Shown here in pieces: positions 53,964 through 62,281 of a DNA stretch of 64,000 bases. The position numbers were made by a program, and so were the translations under genes. The stretch is from JABSQH01 sp965230015 (lineage in GTDB: Bacteria > Actinomycetota > Acidimicrobiia > Acidimicrobiales > Ilumatobacteraceae), in assembly GCA_965230015.1 (NCBI GenBank), contig CBDDKF010000001.1, positions 124,001 through 188,000 of the forward strand, read 5' to 3'. Under the pieces are notes generated by a model. It was not told the origin of the DNA. It worked only from the letters and a program-made list of their open reading frames with translations, and made no database searches. How positions within the stretch are numbered: position 1 is the stretch's first letter; the number at the start of each line of letters is the position of its first letter.

Positions 53964-54578
53964 TCAACCGGCCGTTGCCGCTCGATCGTCGACGAGGCGT
54001 TCGGTCTCGTTGGCGATCGCCCGACATACGAACTGCGTCACGCGGCGGGCCTCCTCGGTATCGAGGCCCGCCGTGTCGAGCAAGGCGACCATCGACTGTG
54101 AGCCGATCGCCAGCGACAGCGCATGGCGAACGAGGGCAACATCGTCGGCAGACAGCTGGTCGGCGAGTGGGGCGAGCGCCGCGTCGATCTGAATGAACCG
54201 CCGACCCGGGCGATCGGCATCGGTCGCTCGGCCCTCGATCCGCCGCTCGAGCATGATCCGCTCGAAGGTGCGGGTGCTGTCTTGATGCTCGAACAGGTAG
54301 GCGTTGACGTTTTCCTCTGCGGCGAGCATGCGCGCAACGAGGTCGTCGCCGGCGGACGACATCGCCACCCGCGGGTCGGGGGTGTGGCGATCGGCATGCA
54401 GTTGCCACAGCAGATCGTCGATCGACTCGAAGTAGCGGTACACGGTCGCCCGGCTCACCAGTGCCTCGTCGGCGATCTCGTCCACCGAGGGATTGGCCGA
54501 TCCGGCGTCGACCAGCCGTCCGGCGGCTTCGACGATTGCCCGCCGAGTGCGTTCCCGCTGGTTCTCGCGTGTCGCCAT
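53964..54578 (-). CDS. TetR family transcriptional regulator
   Basis: 204 residues. The N-terminal HTH is RERTRRAIVEAAGRLVDAGSANPSVDEIADEALVSRATVYRYFESIDDLLW (about 8-58). The ligand-binding part is not diagnostic. It is divergent from the cupin gene, with two palindromes in the 118-bp gap, so it probably regulates the cupin gene and itself. TATGCT lies six bases before the ATG. Confidence 0.88.
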   Translation of the reverse strand: MATRENQRERTRRAIVEAAGRLVDAGSANPSVDEIADEALVSRATVYRYFESIDDLLWQLHADRHTPDPRVAMSSAGDDLVARMLAAEENVNAYLFEHQDSTRTFERIMLERRIEGRATDADRPGRRFIQIDAALAPLADQLSADDVALVRHALSLAIGSQSMVALLDTAGLDTEEARRVTQFVCRAIANETERLVDDRAATAG

Positions 54579-54584
54579 AGCGAC

Positions 54585-54590
54585 AGCATA
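54585..54590 (-). promoter_or_regulatory. Predicted -10 box for the TetR gene at 53964-54578
   Basis: Minus-strand TATGCT, six bases, then ATG; no Shine-Dalgarno. Consistent with a leaderless transcript. Confidence 0.4.
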
Positions 54591-54594
54591 GTCC

Positions 54595-54636
54595 TGTCAT
54601 GAGACAACAGTCTTGCGAAGCTGATCACATCGTGAT
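54595..54636. promoter_or_regulatory. Candidate operator region between tetR and the cupin gene
   Basis: Two palindromes lie in the divergent gap: TGTCATGAGACA (54595-54606) and ATCACATCGTGAT (54624-54636). ACAACAGTC and ACAACTGTC also appear on either side as near-repeats. TTGCGA (54613-54618) with TACAAC (54636-54641) at 17 bases is a possible promoter towards the cupin gene, overlapping the second palindrome. Confidence 0.4.
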
Positions 54637-54696
54637 ACAACTGTCGCACGAACAAGCGATGCACTCCGGCAGAATGGCCGAGTTGAGGAGACCACG

Positions 54697-55173
54697 ATGA
54701 CGACCGCAACCAACCCGACCGGTACCACCTTCTGGTTCGACAGCCAGGTGATGGAGGTTCTCGTGTCGGCCCAGGACACCGACGGCCGACTGTCGATCCT
54801 CCGCCAACAGTTGGTGCCGGGCTACGCCCCGCCAGTGCATGTGCACGAACGCGAGGACCAGACCCTCAACGTGCTCGAAGGCTCGATGACGGCGTGGCTC
54901 GATCCGCACGGCGACTCGCCGACCGAAGTGCACCTCGTTGCGGGCGACAGCGTGTTCCTGCCACGGGGGGTGCCGCACGCGTTCAAGGTCGGCGACGACG
55001 GCGCGCGCCTGCTGGAGATCAACACGCCTGGTGGCTTCGAAGGGTTCCACCTCGACGCTGGCGACGAGGCGACTCACGAGGGCATGCCCGAGCAGGGGCC
55101 ACCCGACATCGAACGCATGGCGGCTGCGGCACCGGATTACGGCTGCACCATCCTCGGCCCACCACACGGCTGA
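54697..55173 (+). CDS. Cupin-domain protein (quercetin dioxygenase-like)
   Basis: 158 residues forming one beta-barrel cupin. Motif 1 is HVHEREDQTLNVLEG with His48, His50 and an acidic residue at 51-54; motif 2 is GDSVFLPRGVPHAF with His94. These are metal ligands. Single-domain actinobacterial cupins of this kind are annotated as quercetin 2,3-dioxygenase-like, but most have no proven substrate. GAGGAG lies before the ATG. Divergent from a TetR gene. Confidence 0.8.
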   Translation: MTTATNPTGTTFWFDSQVMEVLVSAQDTDGRLSILRQQLVPGYAPPVHVHEREDQTLNVLEGSMTAWLDPHGDSPTEVHLVAGDSVFLPRGVPHAFKVGDDGARLLEINTPGGFEGFHLDAGDEATHEGMPEQGPPDIERMAAAAPDYGCTILGPPHG

Positions 55174-55230
55174 GCCTCGCCTGGCCGTCGGGTACCGGCG
55201 CAGCGAACGCTGCGTGGTACACCGGCTCGG

Positions 55231-56052
55231 GTGACCGACCCCTACTTTCGGAACTCCGCCGATGGCCTCGTTCCGCTCCCGCATGCGCGTGCGCCCTGGG
55301 GCGAGGACATGTTGCACGGCCGACTGCTCGGGGCCATCGCCGCCCGTGCACTCGAACAGTCCTTCGGGGCGCCCGGCCGACGGGCCGCCCGACTCACCGT
55401 CGACCTGTTTCGCCCAGCGGCGATGGCCCCGGTGGTCGCTCAGGTGCGACCCTTGCGCGAGGGTCGACGGATCACCGTCGGCGAGGCGACGCTCGACTGC
55501 GATGGCCACGAGGTCGTGCGGGCCACGGCGGTGTTCCTCGCCGAAGGTGAGAATCCGCCCGGGAACATCTGGCGCCCCGCGCGGGAGCCATGGCCGCATC
55601 CTGACGAGGTGGACGCGCCGCCCGACGGGGGCTCGCCCGGCCAGACTGCCTGGTGGTTTCGACCCGTGAGCGGCGGCTTCGGCAGCGAGGACGATGGCGG
55701 CCAACGCGGTCGGGTGTGGAGCAACGAAACGGCCGAACTCGTCGAGGGTGAGTCGCTCACGCCGTTCGTCCGTGCAGCGTTGTCGGGGGACATCGCCTGC
55801 CCATTGGCCAACAACGGCGACGAAGGTCTGCACTACATCAACGCCGACTACACGATGATGATCGCCCGATATCCGGTGGGGGAGTGGATCGGGATCGAGG
55901 TCGATCAGCAGCTGCAGTCTGATGGCATCTCGATGGGCTCGTCGACGTTGGTCGATCGGCAGGGCCCGTTCGCCACGAGCGGTGGCGTGTCGCTCGCCCG
56001 CCCGCCGTTGGTGATGGACAGCGCGCCGGTCGCAGCCAGCGCCGACAGCTGA
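55231..56052 (+). CDS. Acyl-CoA thioesterase-like (hot-dog fold) protein
   Basis: 273 residues from a GTG. HGRLLGAIAARALEQSF and RLTVDLFRPAAMAPVVAQVRPLREGRRITVGEATLDCDGHEVVRATAVFL match the first hot-dog half of TesB-like thioesterase-family proteins; the second half (YINADYTMMIARYPVGEWIGIEVDQQLQSDGISMGSSTLVDRQGPFATSGGVSL) repeats the fold. Such double hot-dog proteins hydrolyse or bind acyl-CoA. Only 15 bp separate it from the next gene, so both may serve one lipid or aromatic pathway. Confidence 0.75.
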   Translation: MTDPYFRNSADGLVPLPHARAPWGEDMLHGRLLGAIAARALEQSFGAPGRRAARLTVDLFRPAAMAPVVAQVRPLREGRRITVGEATLDCDGHEVVRATAVFLAEGENPPGNIWRPAREPWPHPDEVDAPPDGGSPGQTAWWFRPVSGGFGSEDDGGQRGRVWSNETAELVEGESLTPFVRAALSGDIACPLANNGDEGLHYINADYTMMIARYPVGEWIGIEVDQQLQSDGISMGSSTLVDRQGPFATSGGVSLARPPLVMDSAPVAASADS

Positions 56053-56054
56053 CC

Positions 56055-56060
56055 TACGGT
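56055..56060 (+). promoter_or_regulatory. Predicted -10 box for the alpha/beta hydrolase gene
   Basis: TACGGT is seven bases before the GTG at 56068 and overlaps the end of the thioesterase gene's last codons and spacer. It would allow separate leaderless transcription. Confidence 0.3.
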
Positions 56061-56067
56061 CGACGTC

Positions 56068-57264
56068 GTGCGTGATCTCGATGTGATGCTCGGCGCCGAG
56101 CGGCCGTTCGGCCTCGGCTACTGGCCGCTTCCGGAGGACGATCCGGGCGTGTCGGTGCAGCGTGAGCCCATCCGCCTGGTGTCGCCCGACGGGGGTTTGG
56201 TGCGCGGCGTGTTGTGGACGCCGCCCGACGGAAAGTGGGAGACCGCAGTCATCCTCTCTCATCCGCGCGGTGACTTCAGCGTGCACTACGCGTGCCCGCT
56301 CCTGGCCGCCGCCGGCTACGCCGTGTTCGGCTTCGGCACGCGCTACATGAACAACGACACCGACTGCCTCCACGAGTCGTGCATCGTCGATGTGAAGACC
56401 GCACACGACGAGATGGTCCGCCGCGGTGCCGCTGCGGTCGTGCTCCTCGGCAACTCGGGCGGCGGCTCGTTGATGGCGATGGCCAACGTCGAACTCGACA
56501 TCGGCGACGGTTGGATCGGTATGGCCGCCCACCCCGGCGAAGGCGTGTTCATGTTGCAGGTGATCGACCCGTCGGTGATCGACGAGGACGACCCGTTCTC
56601 CACGGATCCCGAGCTGGACATGTATCACCCCGACAACGGGTGGCGGCCGTGGCCCGAGCCGTGCTCGTACGACCCGTCGTGGCTCGAGCGCTATCGCGCC
56701 GCCCAGCGCGACCGTGTCGCCCGGATCGATGCGATCGCCAAGGAGTCGATCGATGCCTCGATGGCGGTGATTCCGGAGCTCCGTACCGCCGATCGCACGG
56801 CCGATCCGTTGGCGTGGCGTAGTCTCCGTCGTCAGGCGGTGTTCACCAAGTACCTCACGATCTATCGCACCTTGGCCGATCCCGCGTATCTCGATCTGTC
56901 GATCGATCCCGACGACCGACCGATTGGCTCGCTGTTCGCCTTCCCCGATCCGCTCGACGCCAACTACGGCCGCGGCGGCCTGGCGCGCACGATGACTGCT
57001 CGTGGTTGGTTGAGCACGTGGTCGGGCTTGTCGAGCAGCGCCAAGCTCGCCGACACGATGCCGAGCGTGACGGTGCCGACGTTGCTCGTGCATCCGACGG
57101 CCGACACCGAGATCCGGGTGTGGCAGGCGAAGGAGATCGTCGACGCGGCAGGAGCCGAGGACGTGACCTACCACGAGATGCCTGGTGCACCGCACTACCT
57201 GGAAGGTCACCGCCCTGAGGCCATGGCCGTTGTCGCCGACTGGCTCGCCAAGCGCTACCCGTAG
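56068..57264 (+). CDS. Alpha/beta hydrolase
   Basis: 398 residues. After an N-terminal strand set (GLVRGVLWTPP, TAVILSHPRGDFSVHY) the nucleophile elbow is GNSGGG with Ser130. The acid is probably the Asp of HPTADTEI (about residue 348) and the base a His in APHYLEGHR near the C-terminus. The lid is about 170 residues long and unusual in length. The substrate cannot be read; the neighbouring thioesterase-like gene hints at acyl esters. A terminator-like repeat follows. Confidence 0.8.
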   Translation: MRDLDVMLGAERPFGLGYWPLPEDDPGVSVQREPIRLVSPDGGLVRGVLWTPPDGKWETAVILSHPRGDFSVHYACPLLAAAGYAVFGFGTRYMNNDTDCLHESCIVDVKTAHDEMVRRGAAAVVLLGNSGGGSLMAMANVELDIGDGWIGMAAHPGEGVFMLQVIDPSVIDEDDPFSTDPELDMYHPDNGWRPWPEPCSYDPSWLERYRAAQRDRVARIDAIAKESIDASMAVIPELRTADRTADPLAWRSLRRQAVFTKYLTIYRTLADPAYLDLSIDPDDRPIGSLFAFPDPLDANYGRGGLARTMTARGWLSTWSGLSSSAKLADTMPSVTVPTLLVHPTADTEIRVWQAKEIVDAAGAEDVTYHEMPGAPHYLEGHRPEAMAVVADWLAKRYP

Positions 57265-57286
57265 CGCCGATCGCATGCGTGATAGG

Positions 57287-57339
57287 CGGTTCTGTTCGCT
57301 GTTTCAGGCGCCTGGCGCCTGAATTCCCCGGTTTTTCGG
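57287..57339. repeat. 53-bp intergenic repeat, copy A (terminator-like)
   Basis: Begins CGGTTCTGTTCGC and ends TTTTTCGG, and aligns without gaps to copy B at 61486-61538 at about four bases in five. Here it contains an 8-bp stem TTCAGGCG/CGCCTGAA (57303-57310, 57316-57323; loop CCTGG) followed by a five-T run, so it can end transcription of the hydrolase gene. It lies between two convergent genes. Confidence 0.7.
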
Positions 57340-57353
57340 TAGGAGGTCGATGA

Positions 57354-60242
57354 TCACGCGTGGCTCACGTCGTCGAGGCGATCGAGGAGCGGGTCGAACA
57401 CGGGGGAGGCGAGCCCATCGACGAGAGCCCGACCCGCCCGACGATGCTGCGCCGCCCGGTTGTCGTCACCGAGCAAGGCGTGCAACGCGCCAATCGGCGC
57501 GTCGCAGGGGCCGAGCGTGCAACTGCCCGGCCACGACATGAGGCCCGCCATCGGCGCGAGCGAGGGCAGCAGCCACTCGGCCGCCGCGGTGTCGCCGCTG
57601 AGCGCGGCGGCACAACCGGCCACGAATCCGGTCGCCGACCAGGTCGCGTCCGTCGGCAGTCCACCGATCCGGGCGAGCTGTTCGAGCTGAGCGTGTGCCC
57701 GCGGGTGGTCGCCGACGTCGGCCGCAGCGAGGGCTGCTCCCGCTCGCCATCCTGGAACGCCTGGCTGATCGGCAACGAGCTGGTCGAGCGGTTCGGCGAG
57801 TTCTGCCAGGCGGCCTTGCGTGAGCCGGATCGCCATCAACTGCACCGAGTAGATGGCGATGGTGCGCGACGCCGCGACGCCGGGCGCGCTGAGGCATGAC
57901 TCGGCCGACGCTTCTGCTTCATCGACCCGGCCGGCGAGGTGTTCGAGGGTCGAGCCGATGTAGTTCGCCACCCAGGCACGCTGCCGGTCGCGTCCCCGTT
58001 CGGCCATTGCCGCCATGGCCACATGGGTCGAATAGATCGCCGGATCGCCGAGTTGCAGCTGGTTCGAGAAGGTGAGGTGGAGCGCCTCGAACCGTACGTC
58101 GTCGTCGTCGAGTCGCTCGGCGAGGGCGAACAGCTCTCGAGCGATCTGCTGACGCTCGCCGATCGCACCCGGGCCGGTGACCGCCATGTACGCATACGGC
58201 AACACGCGCCCGCGCGTGGCGTCGCTGCCCCCGTCGGCTTCGCTGTGGGCGCGACGAAAGTAGGCCACGGTCCGCTCATGATCGCCCGCAATCGAATGCA
58301 GCAGCGTTGCCGCACCAGCGAGTCGCGCCGCGCGCTCGCGGTCGAGGTTGCTGGCGAGCACGTCATCGATGTCGTCAGCGAGGCCGGGGTCGACGCTGCC
58401 GGCCTCGGACGTGGTGCCCAGCGCACCGAGCCCCATCAACGCATCTGCGGCCAGGTCGACCCGGCCATTGTCGAGTGCAGTCCGTGCGGCGCCGCGCAGC
58501 ACGTCCTCGCTGCGCACGTCCCCGGCTCGGCGGAGATAGTCGCCGGCGCGAATGCTGCGGGTGACCGCATCGCCGGTGTCGTCCGCCAGCACGGCGCTGC
58601 GCATCAATAGCGCCGCTGCTGGGTAGAGCTCGCCAAGCTCAGCGAAGTGGTCGGCGGCACGCGTCAACGCGTCGAGCGCCGCGTGGGTTTCGCCACGATC
58701 GAGGGCGGCGGCCACAACCCGGTGGTGTGCCTCCTCGGCGGGAGCGACGCCGGTGTGGCGATACGCGTCCGCGAGATCGTCGTGAGCAGTGGCGAGATCT
58801 GTGGTCGATGCGTCGGCCACCAATTGATCGGCAATGTCGTCCGACCACACCTCGAGTCGCTCGGTCGACGCGTCGATGAGCGCGCGGTCAGCCAGCAGTG
58901 CCAGGTGTCGGCGGCCAGGGAGCTGATCGGCGACGTCGAGTGGCACCCCGCCACGACCCAACGCGATCCGCAGCGCAAAGCGCAGCGCCACGTCGGGCGC
59001 GTGCTCCTCATCGAGCGATCCCGCCGCTCCGGGTTGGCCGGGCGTGTCCTCGAGGCGAACATGGGTCGCATCGGGGTGCGCGGCACCGATCATCACGATC
59101 GATGGCCCGCCGTCGCGGACGATCGATGCGATCGCCAGGTCGGCGTCGGGTCCCCGTGCCTCGGCGTGGTCGATGATGATCACGCGCGGCGCCCCTGTGT
59201 CCGGATCGAATCGATCGAGCGCATCGATCAGGTTCAGCGGGTGTCGTGGGTCGCCGTCGCTGCGACGACACTCGACGAGTTCGCTGCGCCAGCCGAAACG
59301 GTCCGCCGTTGTCGCAACGCCTTCCGCAACGGTCGTCGTGGCGAAGGGACGGTCGGCCGTGACCGACACCAACGCCGACCGACCTGCTGCATGCTCGCGC
59401 TCGACGATGTCGAGCACGGTCGTGCGCACGCTGCGTGGTGATCGCAGGTTTGTCGACGTGGAACTCCGTCCACCGGACTGCGGGACCAGGTCGTCGAGTA
59501 CCTCGGGATCGAACAGCCGCGGGTCGTCGGCATGGAGGAGCGACTCGAGTCGCTTGAGTGCGGGCCCCGGCTCGAGGCCAGCATCGGCCAAGGTGCGCAC
59601 CGCTGCGGTCATCGAGGCGAGCGCCTCGCGGCGGCGCTGGCCGCGGTAGAGCGCGACGGCAGTCAACGCCCACCTGTATTCGCGCTCGGGGCTGTCGGCC
59701 ACCATCCGTTCCGCGAGCGTGGCCGCGCGCTCGTGTTCGCCGAGCGCGATGAGTGCCGACGCCAACGTTTCCTCGGCGGCGAGCATCAGTGCAGTCACGT
59801 GCTGTCGAGCGCGCACGACCGGGATCGTCGCCGGAAGCCGCTGGAATGGCGCGCCGCGTATCAGCTCGAGCGCGCCCGCTGCTTCGTCGTGGGCGGTGCG
59901 CACGTCGCCGAGCCGCCGGGCCCGGTCGGCGTTGCCAACCATCTGTTCGAAGCGGTCGACATCGCGGCGGATCTCGGTGCCGAGTTGGTAGCCGCCGCGT
60001 TCGGTGGTGATCGTTTCGGGGCCGATCTCGCTGCGCACGTAGGCCACTTGGTTTTGAATCACGGCGTGCGCGCTCACCGGCACCTCGGTCCAGATCATCT
60101 CGGCCAGTACGTCGGTGGTCGCGGCGGCAGTCGGACGTACGGCGAGCGCGCTCAGCACATCCAGGGCGCGCGGGCGCAGCTTGTGTGGTTGCTCGTCGAC
60201 GACGAGTCGCGGCGGTCCGATCACGTCGAGTCGCAACGCCAT
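57354..60242 (-). CDS. AfsR/SARP-type regulator with BTAD domain and degenerate NTPase domain
   Basis: 962 residues from MALRLDVIGPPRLVV. Residues 1-95 form an OmpR-like winged helix (HKLRPRALDVLSALAVRP, VIQNQVAYVRSEIG), and about 100-245 the BTAD helical domain (DVDRFEQMV, REYRWALTAVALYRGQRRREALASMTAAVRTLADAGLEPGPALKRLE). The middle looks like an STAND NTPase: a Walker B-like RVIIIDHAEA (about 350) is present, but where a Walker A should be there is VSVTADRPFATTT without GxxxxGK(S/T). The C-terminal half is Ala-rich helical TPR-like repeats. Members activate nearby metabolic genes. An upstream ATG 33 codons earlier lacks homology and was not used. Confidence 0.8.
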   Translation of the reverse strand: MALRLDVIGPPRLVVDEQPHKLRPRALDVLSALAVRPTAAATTDVLAEMIWTEVPVSAHAVIQNQVAYVRSEIGPETITTERGGYQLGTEIRRDVDRFEQMVGNADRARRLGDVRTAHDEAAGALELIRGAPFQRLPATIPVVRARQHVTALMLAAEETLASALIALGEHERAATLAERMVADSPEREYRWALTAVALYRGQRRREALASMTAAVRTLADAGLEPGPALKRLESLLHADDPRLFDPEVLDDLVPQSGGRSSTSTNLRSPRSVRTTVLDIVEREHAAGRSALVSVTADRPFATTTVAEGVATTADRFGWRSELVECRRSDGDPRHPLNLIDALDRFDPDTGAPRVIIIDHAEARGPDADLAIASIVRDGGPSIVMIGAAHPDATHVRLEDTPGQPGAAGSLDEEHAPDVALRFALRIALGRGGVPLDVADQLPGRRHLALLADRALIDASTERLEVWSDDIADQLVADASTTDLATAHDDLADAYRHTGVAPAEEAHHRVVAAALDRGETHAALDALTRAADHFAELGELYPAAALLMRSAVLADDTGDAVTRSIRAGDYLRRAGDVRSEDVLRGAARTALDNGRVDLAADALMGLGALGTTSEAGSVDPGLADDIDDVLASNLDRERAARLAGAATLLHSIAGDHERTVAYFRRAHSEADGGSDATRGRVLPYAYMAVTGPGAIGERQQIARELFALAERLDDDDVRFEALHLTFSNQLQLGDPAIYSTHVAMAAMAERGRDRQRAWVANYIGSTLEHLAGRVDEAEASAESCLSAPGVAASRTIAIYSVQLMAIRLTQGRLAELAEPLDQLVADQPGVPGWRAGAALAAADVGDHPRAHAQLEQLARIGGLPTDATWSATGFVAGCAAALSGDTAAAEWLLPSLAPMAGLMSWPGSCTLGPCDAPIGALHALLGDDNRAAQHRRAGRALVDGLASPVFDPLLDRLDDVSHA

Positions 60243-60306
60243 CGGGGCAGGCTGTCTGTGGGCATCTAACAGACCGCTAACAAACCCGCTGAACGTTTGT
60301 CTGCGA

Positions 60307-60333
60307 GTTTGCGGTCGACTGGTCCCCGCAAAC
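60307..60333. terminator. Inverted repeat between the BTAD regulator and ATPase genes
   Basis: GTTTGCGG (60307-60314) and CCGCAAAC (60326-60333) form an 8-bp stem with an 11-base loop, 26 bases after the stop of the minus-strand ATPase gene. A second small repeat, ACAAAC...GTTTGT, lies at about 60279-60300. It could end the ATPase transcript or be an operator for the regulator gene downstream on the same strand. Confidence 0.4.
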
Positions 60334-60358
60334 CTGCACACAAACGACGTGATGCGCG

Positions 60359-61444
60359 TCAGAGTGGGAGCGTCAGGCGAATCCAGTCGGCGAGGAGGGG
60401 ATCGACGATCGTCGGCTGGCGGGTCAGGGTGCCGTTGGCGATCAGCCGGTCGCGGGCTGCTTGCACGGCTCCCGACGACACGCCGAACAGCTCGAGGGTG
60501 CCACCGAACAGCGGTCGGCCGGTGGCCAGCGCCCGCAGCACCACTTGTTCTGGGTGGCTAAAGGTGGAGAACCACACCTCTATGCCCGGCGCGATGCTCT
60601 TGCGGACTGCGTCGAGGGCGTCGGGCCAGGCGGCGTCGCCGCTGCCGGCGTCGTCGGTGTGTAGCCAGGCGGCGTCGGCGAGTTGCATCGCCCGGTAGGG
60701 GTGGCCGCCGGTGGTGTGGTGCACCAGCCCAGCGAGCCCGCCCGGTTGTCGTCCGGATTCGGTGAACCCGAGGCGGATGATCTCGTCCAACTCGGCGAGC
60801 GTGAACGGTGCGATCTCGATGATGTCGGCCTGGGCGTAGAACGGCTGGGCCTGATCGGTGAACATCGCCGTCATCGCCGAGGGTTCCGATCCGGCGAACA
60901 CGACGGCGACCTCGTCGACGTGGTGCTGCAGTTTGGTGCGCAGTAGGCCAGCGCCGCCGTCGACGCCGTTGATGCCGGTGAACTCGTCGACCACCAGCAG
61001 CGTCGGTTCGGCTCGTGCCGCCTCGACCATCACGTCGAGCAATAGGTCGAGGGTGGCGTCGGCGTCCGGTCGTTGGGCGGGTGGCTTGGCGAACTCGACC
61101 TTGAGCACACCGAGATTGAGCGATCCGCCGACGGCAACCGACGACAGATGGGTGTTGCCCCGCCGGGTCGATGCCGCGAGCGCGCCGTCGAGCCGGACGG
61201 CGAGGTCGGCGACCGACCGCGTCTCATACAGGTCGAGGCTGATCACCGCTGCGCCGGCCTGGTGGACCTGGGCGGCAACTGCGCCGAGCACGCTGGTTTT
61301 GCCGTATCGGCGCGGACCGAGCAGTGCCGTGACTCGACGGCCGGTGACGCGCTCGACGAGGTCGGCGATCAGTTCATCTCGACCGCGCACCTCATCGGGC
61401 GCAAGGGGCCCCTGATGAGGGAACGGCGTGCGCTCAGATAGCAC
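60359..61444 (-). CDS. AAA/archaeal-type ATPase of unknown role
   Basis: 361 residues from a GTG. Walker A GPRRYGKT (43-50), Walker B LLVVDEF (149-155), an Arg/sensor region FAGSEPSAM and a winged-helix-like C-terminus (PEQVVLRALATGRPLFGGTLELFGVSSGAVQAARDRLIANGTL). The start PFPHQGPLAPDEVRGRDELIADLVE resembles the archaeal-type ATPase family (PF01637-like). Such proteins occur in mobile or defence contexts, but no partner gene is seen here. A palindrome covers its promoter and start, suggesting tight or self control. Confidence 0.75.
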   Translation of the reverse strand: MLSERTPFPHQGPLAPDEVRGRDELIADLVERVTGRRVTALLGPRRYGKTSVLGAVAAQVHQAGAAVISLDLYETRSVADLAVRLDGALAASTRRGNTHLSSVAVGGSLNLGVLKVEFAKPPAQRPDADATLDLLLDVMVEAARAEPTLLVVDEFTGINGVDGGAGLLRTKLQHHVDEVAVVFAGSEPSAMTAMFTDQAQPFYAQADIIEIAPFTLAELDEIIRLGFTESGRQPGGLAGLVHHTTGGHPYRAMQLADAAWLHTDDAGSGDAAWPDALDAVRKSIAPGIEVWFSTFSHPEQVVLRALATGRPLFGGTLELFGVSSGAVQAARDRLIANGTLTRQPTIVDPLLADWIRLTLPL

Positions 61445-61467
61445 GCAACAATGCTATCCGATAGCAC
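61437..61467. promoter_or_regulatory. Palindromic operator and leaderless promoter of the ATPase gene
   Basis: TGCTATC C GATAGCA (61452-61466) is a perfect 15-bp palindrome with 7-bp arms. The half-site GATAGCAC recurs at 61437-61444, 23 bp away, where on the minus strand it is the start codon region itself (GTGCTATC). On the minus strand TAGCAT (61456-61451) stands six bases before the GTG as the likely -10, inside the palindrome. Confidence 0.55.
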
Positions 61468-61485
61468 AGGATGCTGTGGGAGAGT

Positions 61486-61538
61486 CGGTTCTGTTCGCGA
61501 TTCCAGGCGCGTGGCGGATGGAATCTCCGATTTTTCGG
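61486..61538. repeat. 53-bp intergenic repeat, copy B
   Basis: Gap-free match to copy A at 57287-57339. The stem here is GATTCCA/TGGAATC (61499-61505, 61519-61525), different in sequence from that of copy A, while the ends CGGTTCTGTTCGC and TTTTTCGG are the same. It lies 3' of the secreted protein gene (minus strand) and upstream of the ATPase promoter. Confidence 0.65.
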
Positions 61539-61573
61539 CGTCGTATGTGACTGTCGGGGGTGGTGTTGTCAGG

Positions 61574-62071
61574 TCACATGCCGTCGGGGTAGTAGTGCCA
61601 CTCGATGGGCACGTCGGCGCCGTCGGCGTCGCCCACGATGATGTACCCGCCGTAGTGGTAGATCGATCCATTGGGATCGTCGACAATGTCGAACTCGCTG
61701 GAGTCGACCGACGTCCGCGGCGCCGTGCCGTGGTTGGCGACCGGGCGATCGATCGTGCCGTCGGCCTCGACTGTGGCGGAGATCACGAAGCGCTCGTAGC
61801 CGGCATTCTCGTCGAAGCTGTCGATTGCGCACCCTTCGAGGAAGAAGGTGTCGTCGGTCTCGACCGGGGAGTTCCAGCGTTCGATGTTGTACCGCGTGTC
61901 GTCCACACGCAGGAACGGTGGGTGCTGGACGGCGGTGCCGACGTCGTCCATTCCGTGCTCGAGGTCGGCGCACGCGTCGATGACGGAGTCGGCATGAGCG
62001 GCGAGCGGGTTGACCAGGCTGGCGCAGGCGGCGGCGGTCGCAGCGGCGGCCGCGAGGTGACGGATCTTCAT
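61574..62071 (-). CDS. Small secreted protein of unknown function
   Basis: 165 residues from MKIRHLAAAAA; an ATG 13 codons earlier is less likely because AAGAAGG lies shortly before the chosen start. The Sec signal peptide (MKIRHLAAAAATAAACASLVNPLAAHA) is cleaved probably before DSVID. The mature part, about 138 residues, has two Cys (DACADLEH, LEGCAID) and many aromatic residues near the end (YHYGGYIIVGD, IEWHYYPDGM), suggesting a compact beta-rich secreted domain. I do not recognise a family. Confidence 0.65.
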   Translation of the reverse strand: MKIRHLAAAAATAAACASLVNPLAAHADSVIDACADLEHGMDDVGTAVQHPPFLRVDDTRYNIERWNSPVETDDTFFLEGCAIDSFDENAGYERFVISATVEADGTIDRPVANHGTAPRTSVDSSEFDIVDDPNGSIYHYGGYIIVGDADGADVPIEWHYYPDGM

Positions 62072-62210
62072 GGCGGGGACCTTCTTGGTTGACCGGGTGG
62101 GACGCGCCACCGTGCGCCGTTCAACGTGAGCAAGGCCTCTGCACGACCCGAGCGTTTCCTTCGAACTCGCCGGGTACGCCGCGTTCGTGAGGGTTGATGT
62201 GGTTGGTGTG

Positions 62211-62267
62211 TTCGTTTGTTGGCGGGCTTGCGGACGACAGGTGCGCGCGAACCCGCCAACAAACGAA
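62211..62267. terminator. Long inverted repeat after the RCC1/surface-repeat gene
   Basis: TTCGTTTGTTGGCGGG (62211-62226) pairs perfectly with 62252-62267 (16 bp) across a 25-base loop. It begins 14 bases after the stop codon of the minus-strand gene at 62282. On that strand the downstream arm ends T-rich-free, so termination would rest on the stem alone. Confidence 0.6.
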
Positions 62268-62281
62268 GGGACGTTGGCTGG

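Noticed and set aside
54625..57276. Minus-strand open frame of 883 codons opposite the cupin, thioesterase and hydrolase genes.
   Set aside because: All three plus-strand genes show clear family motifs and proper starts; the minus-strand product has none.
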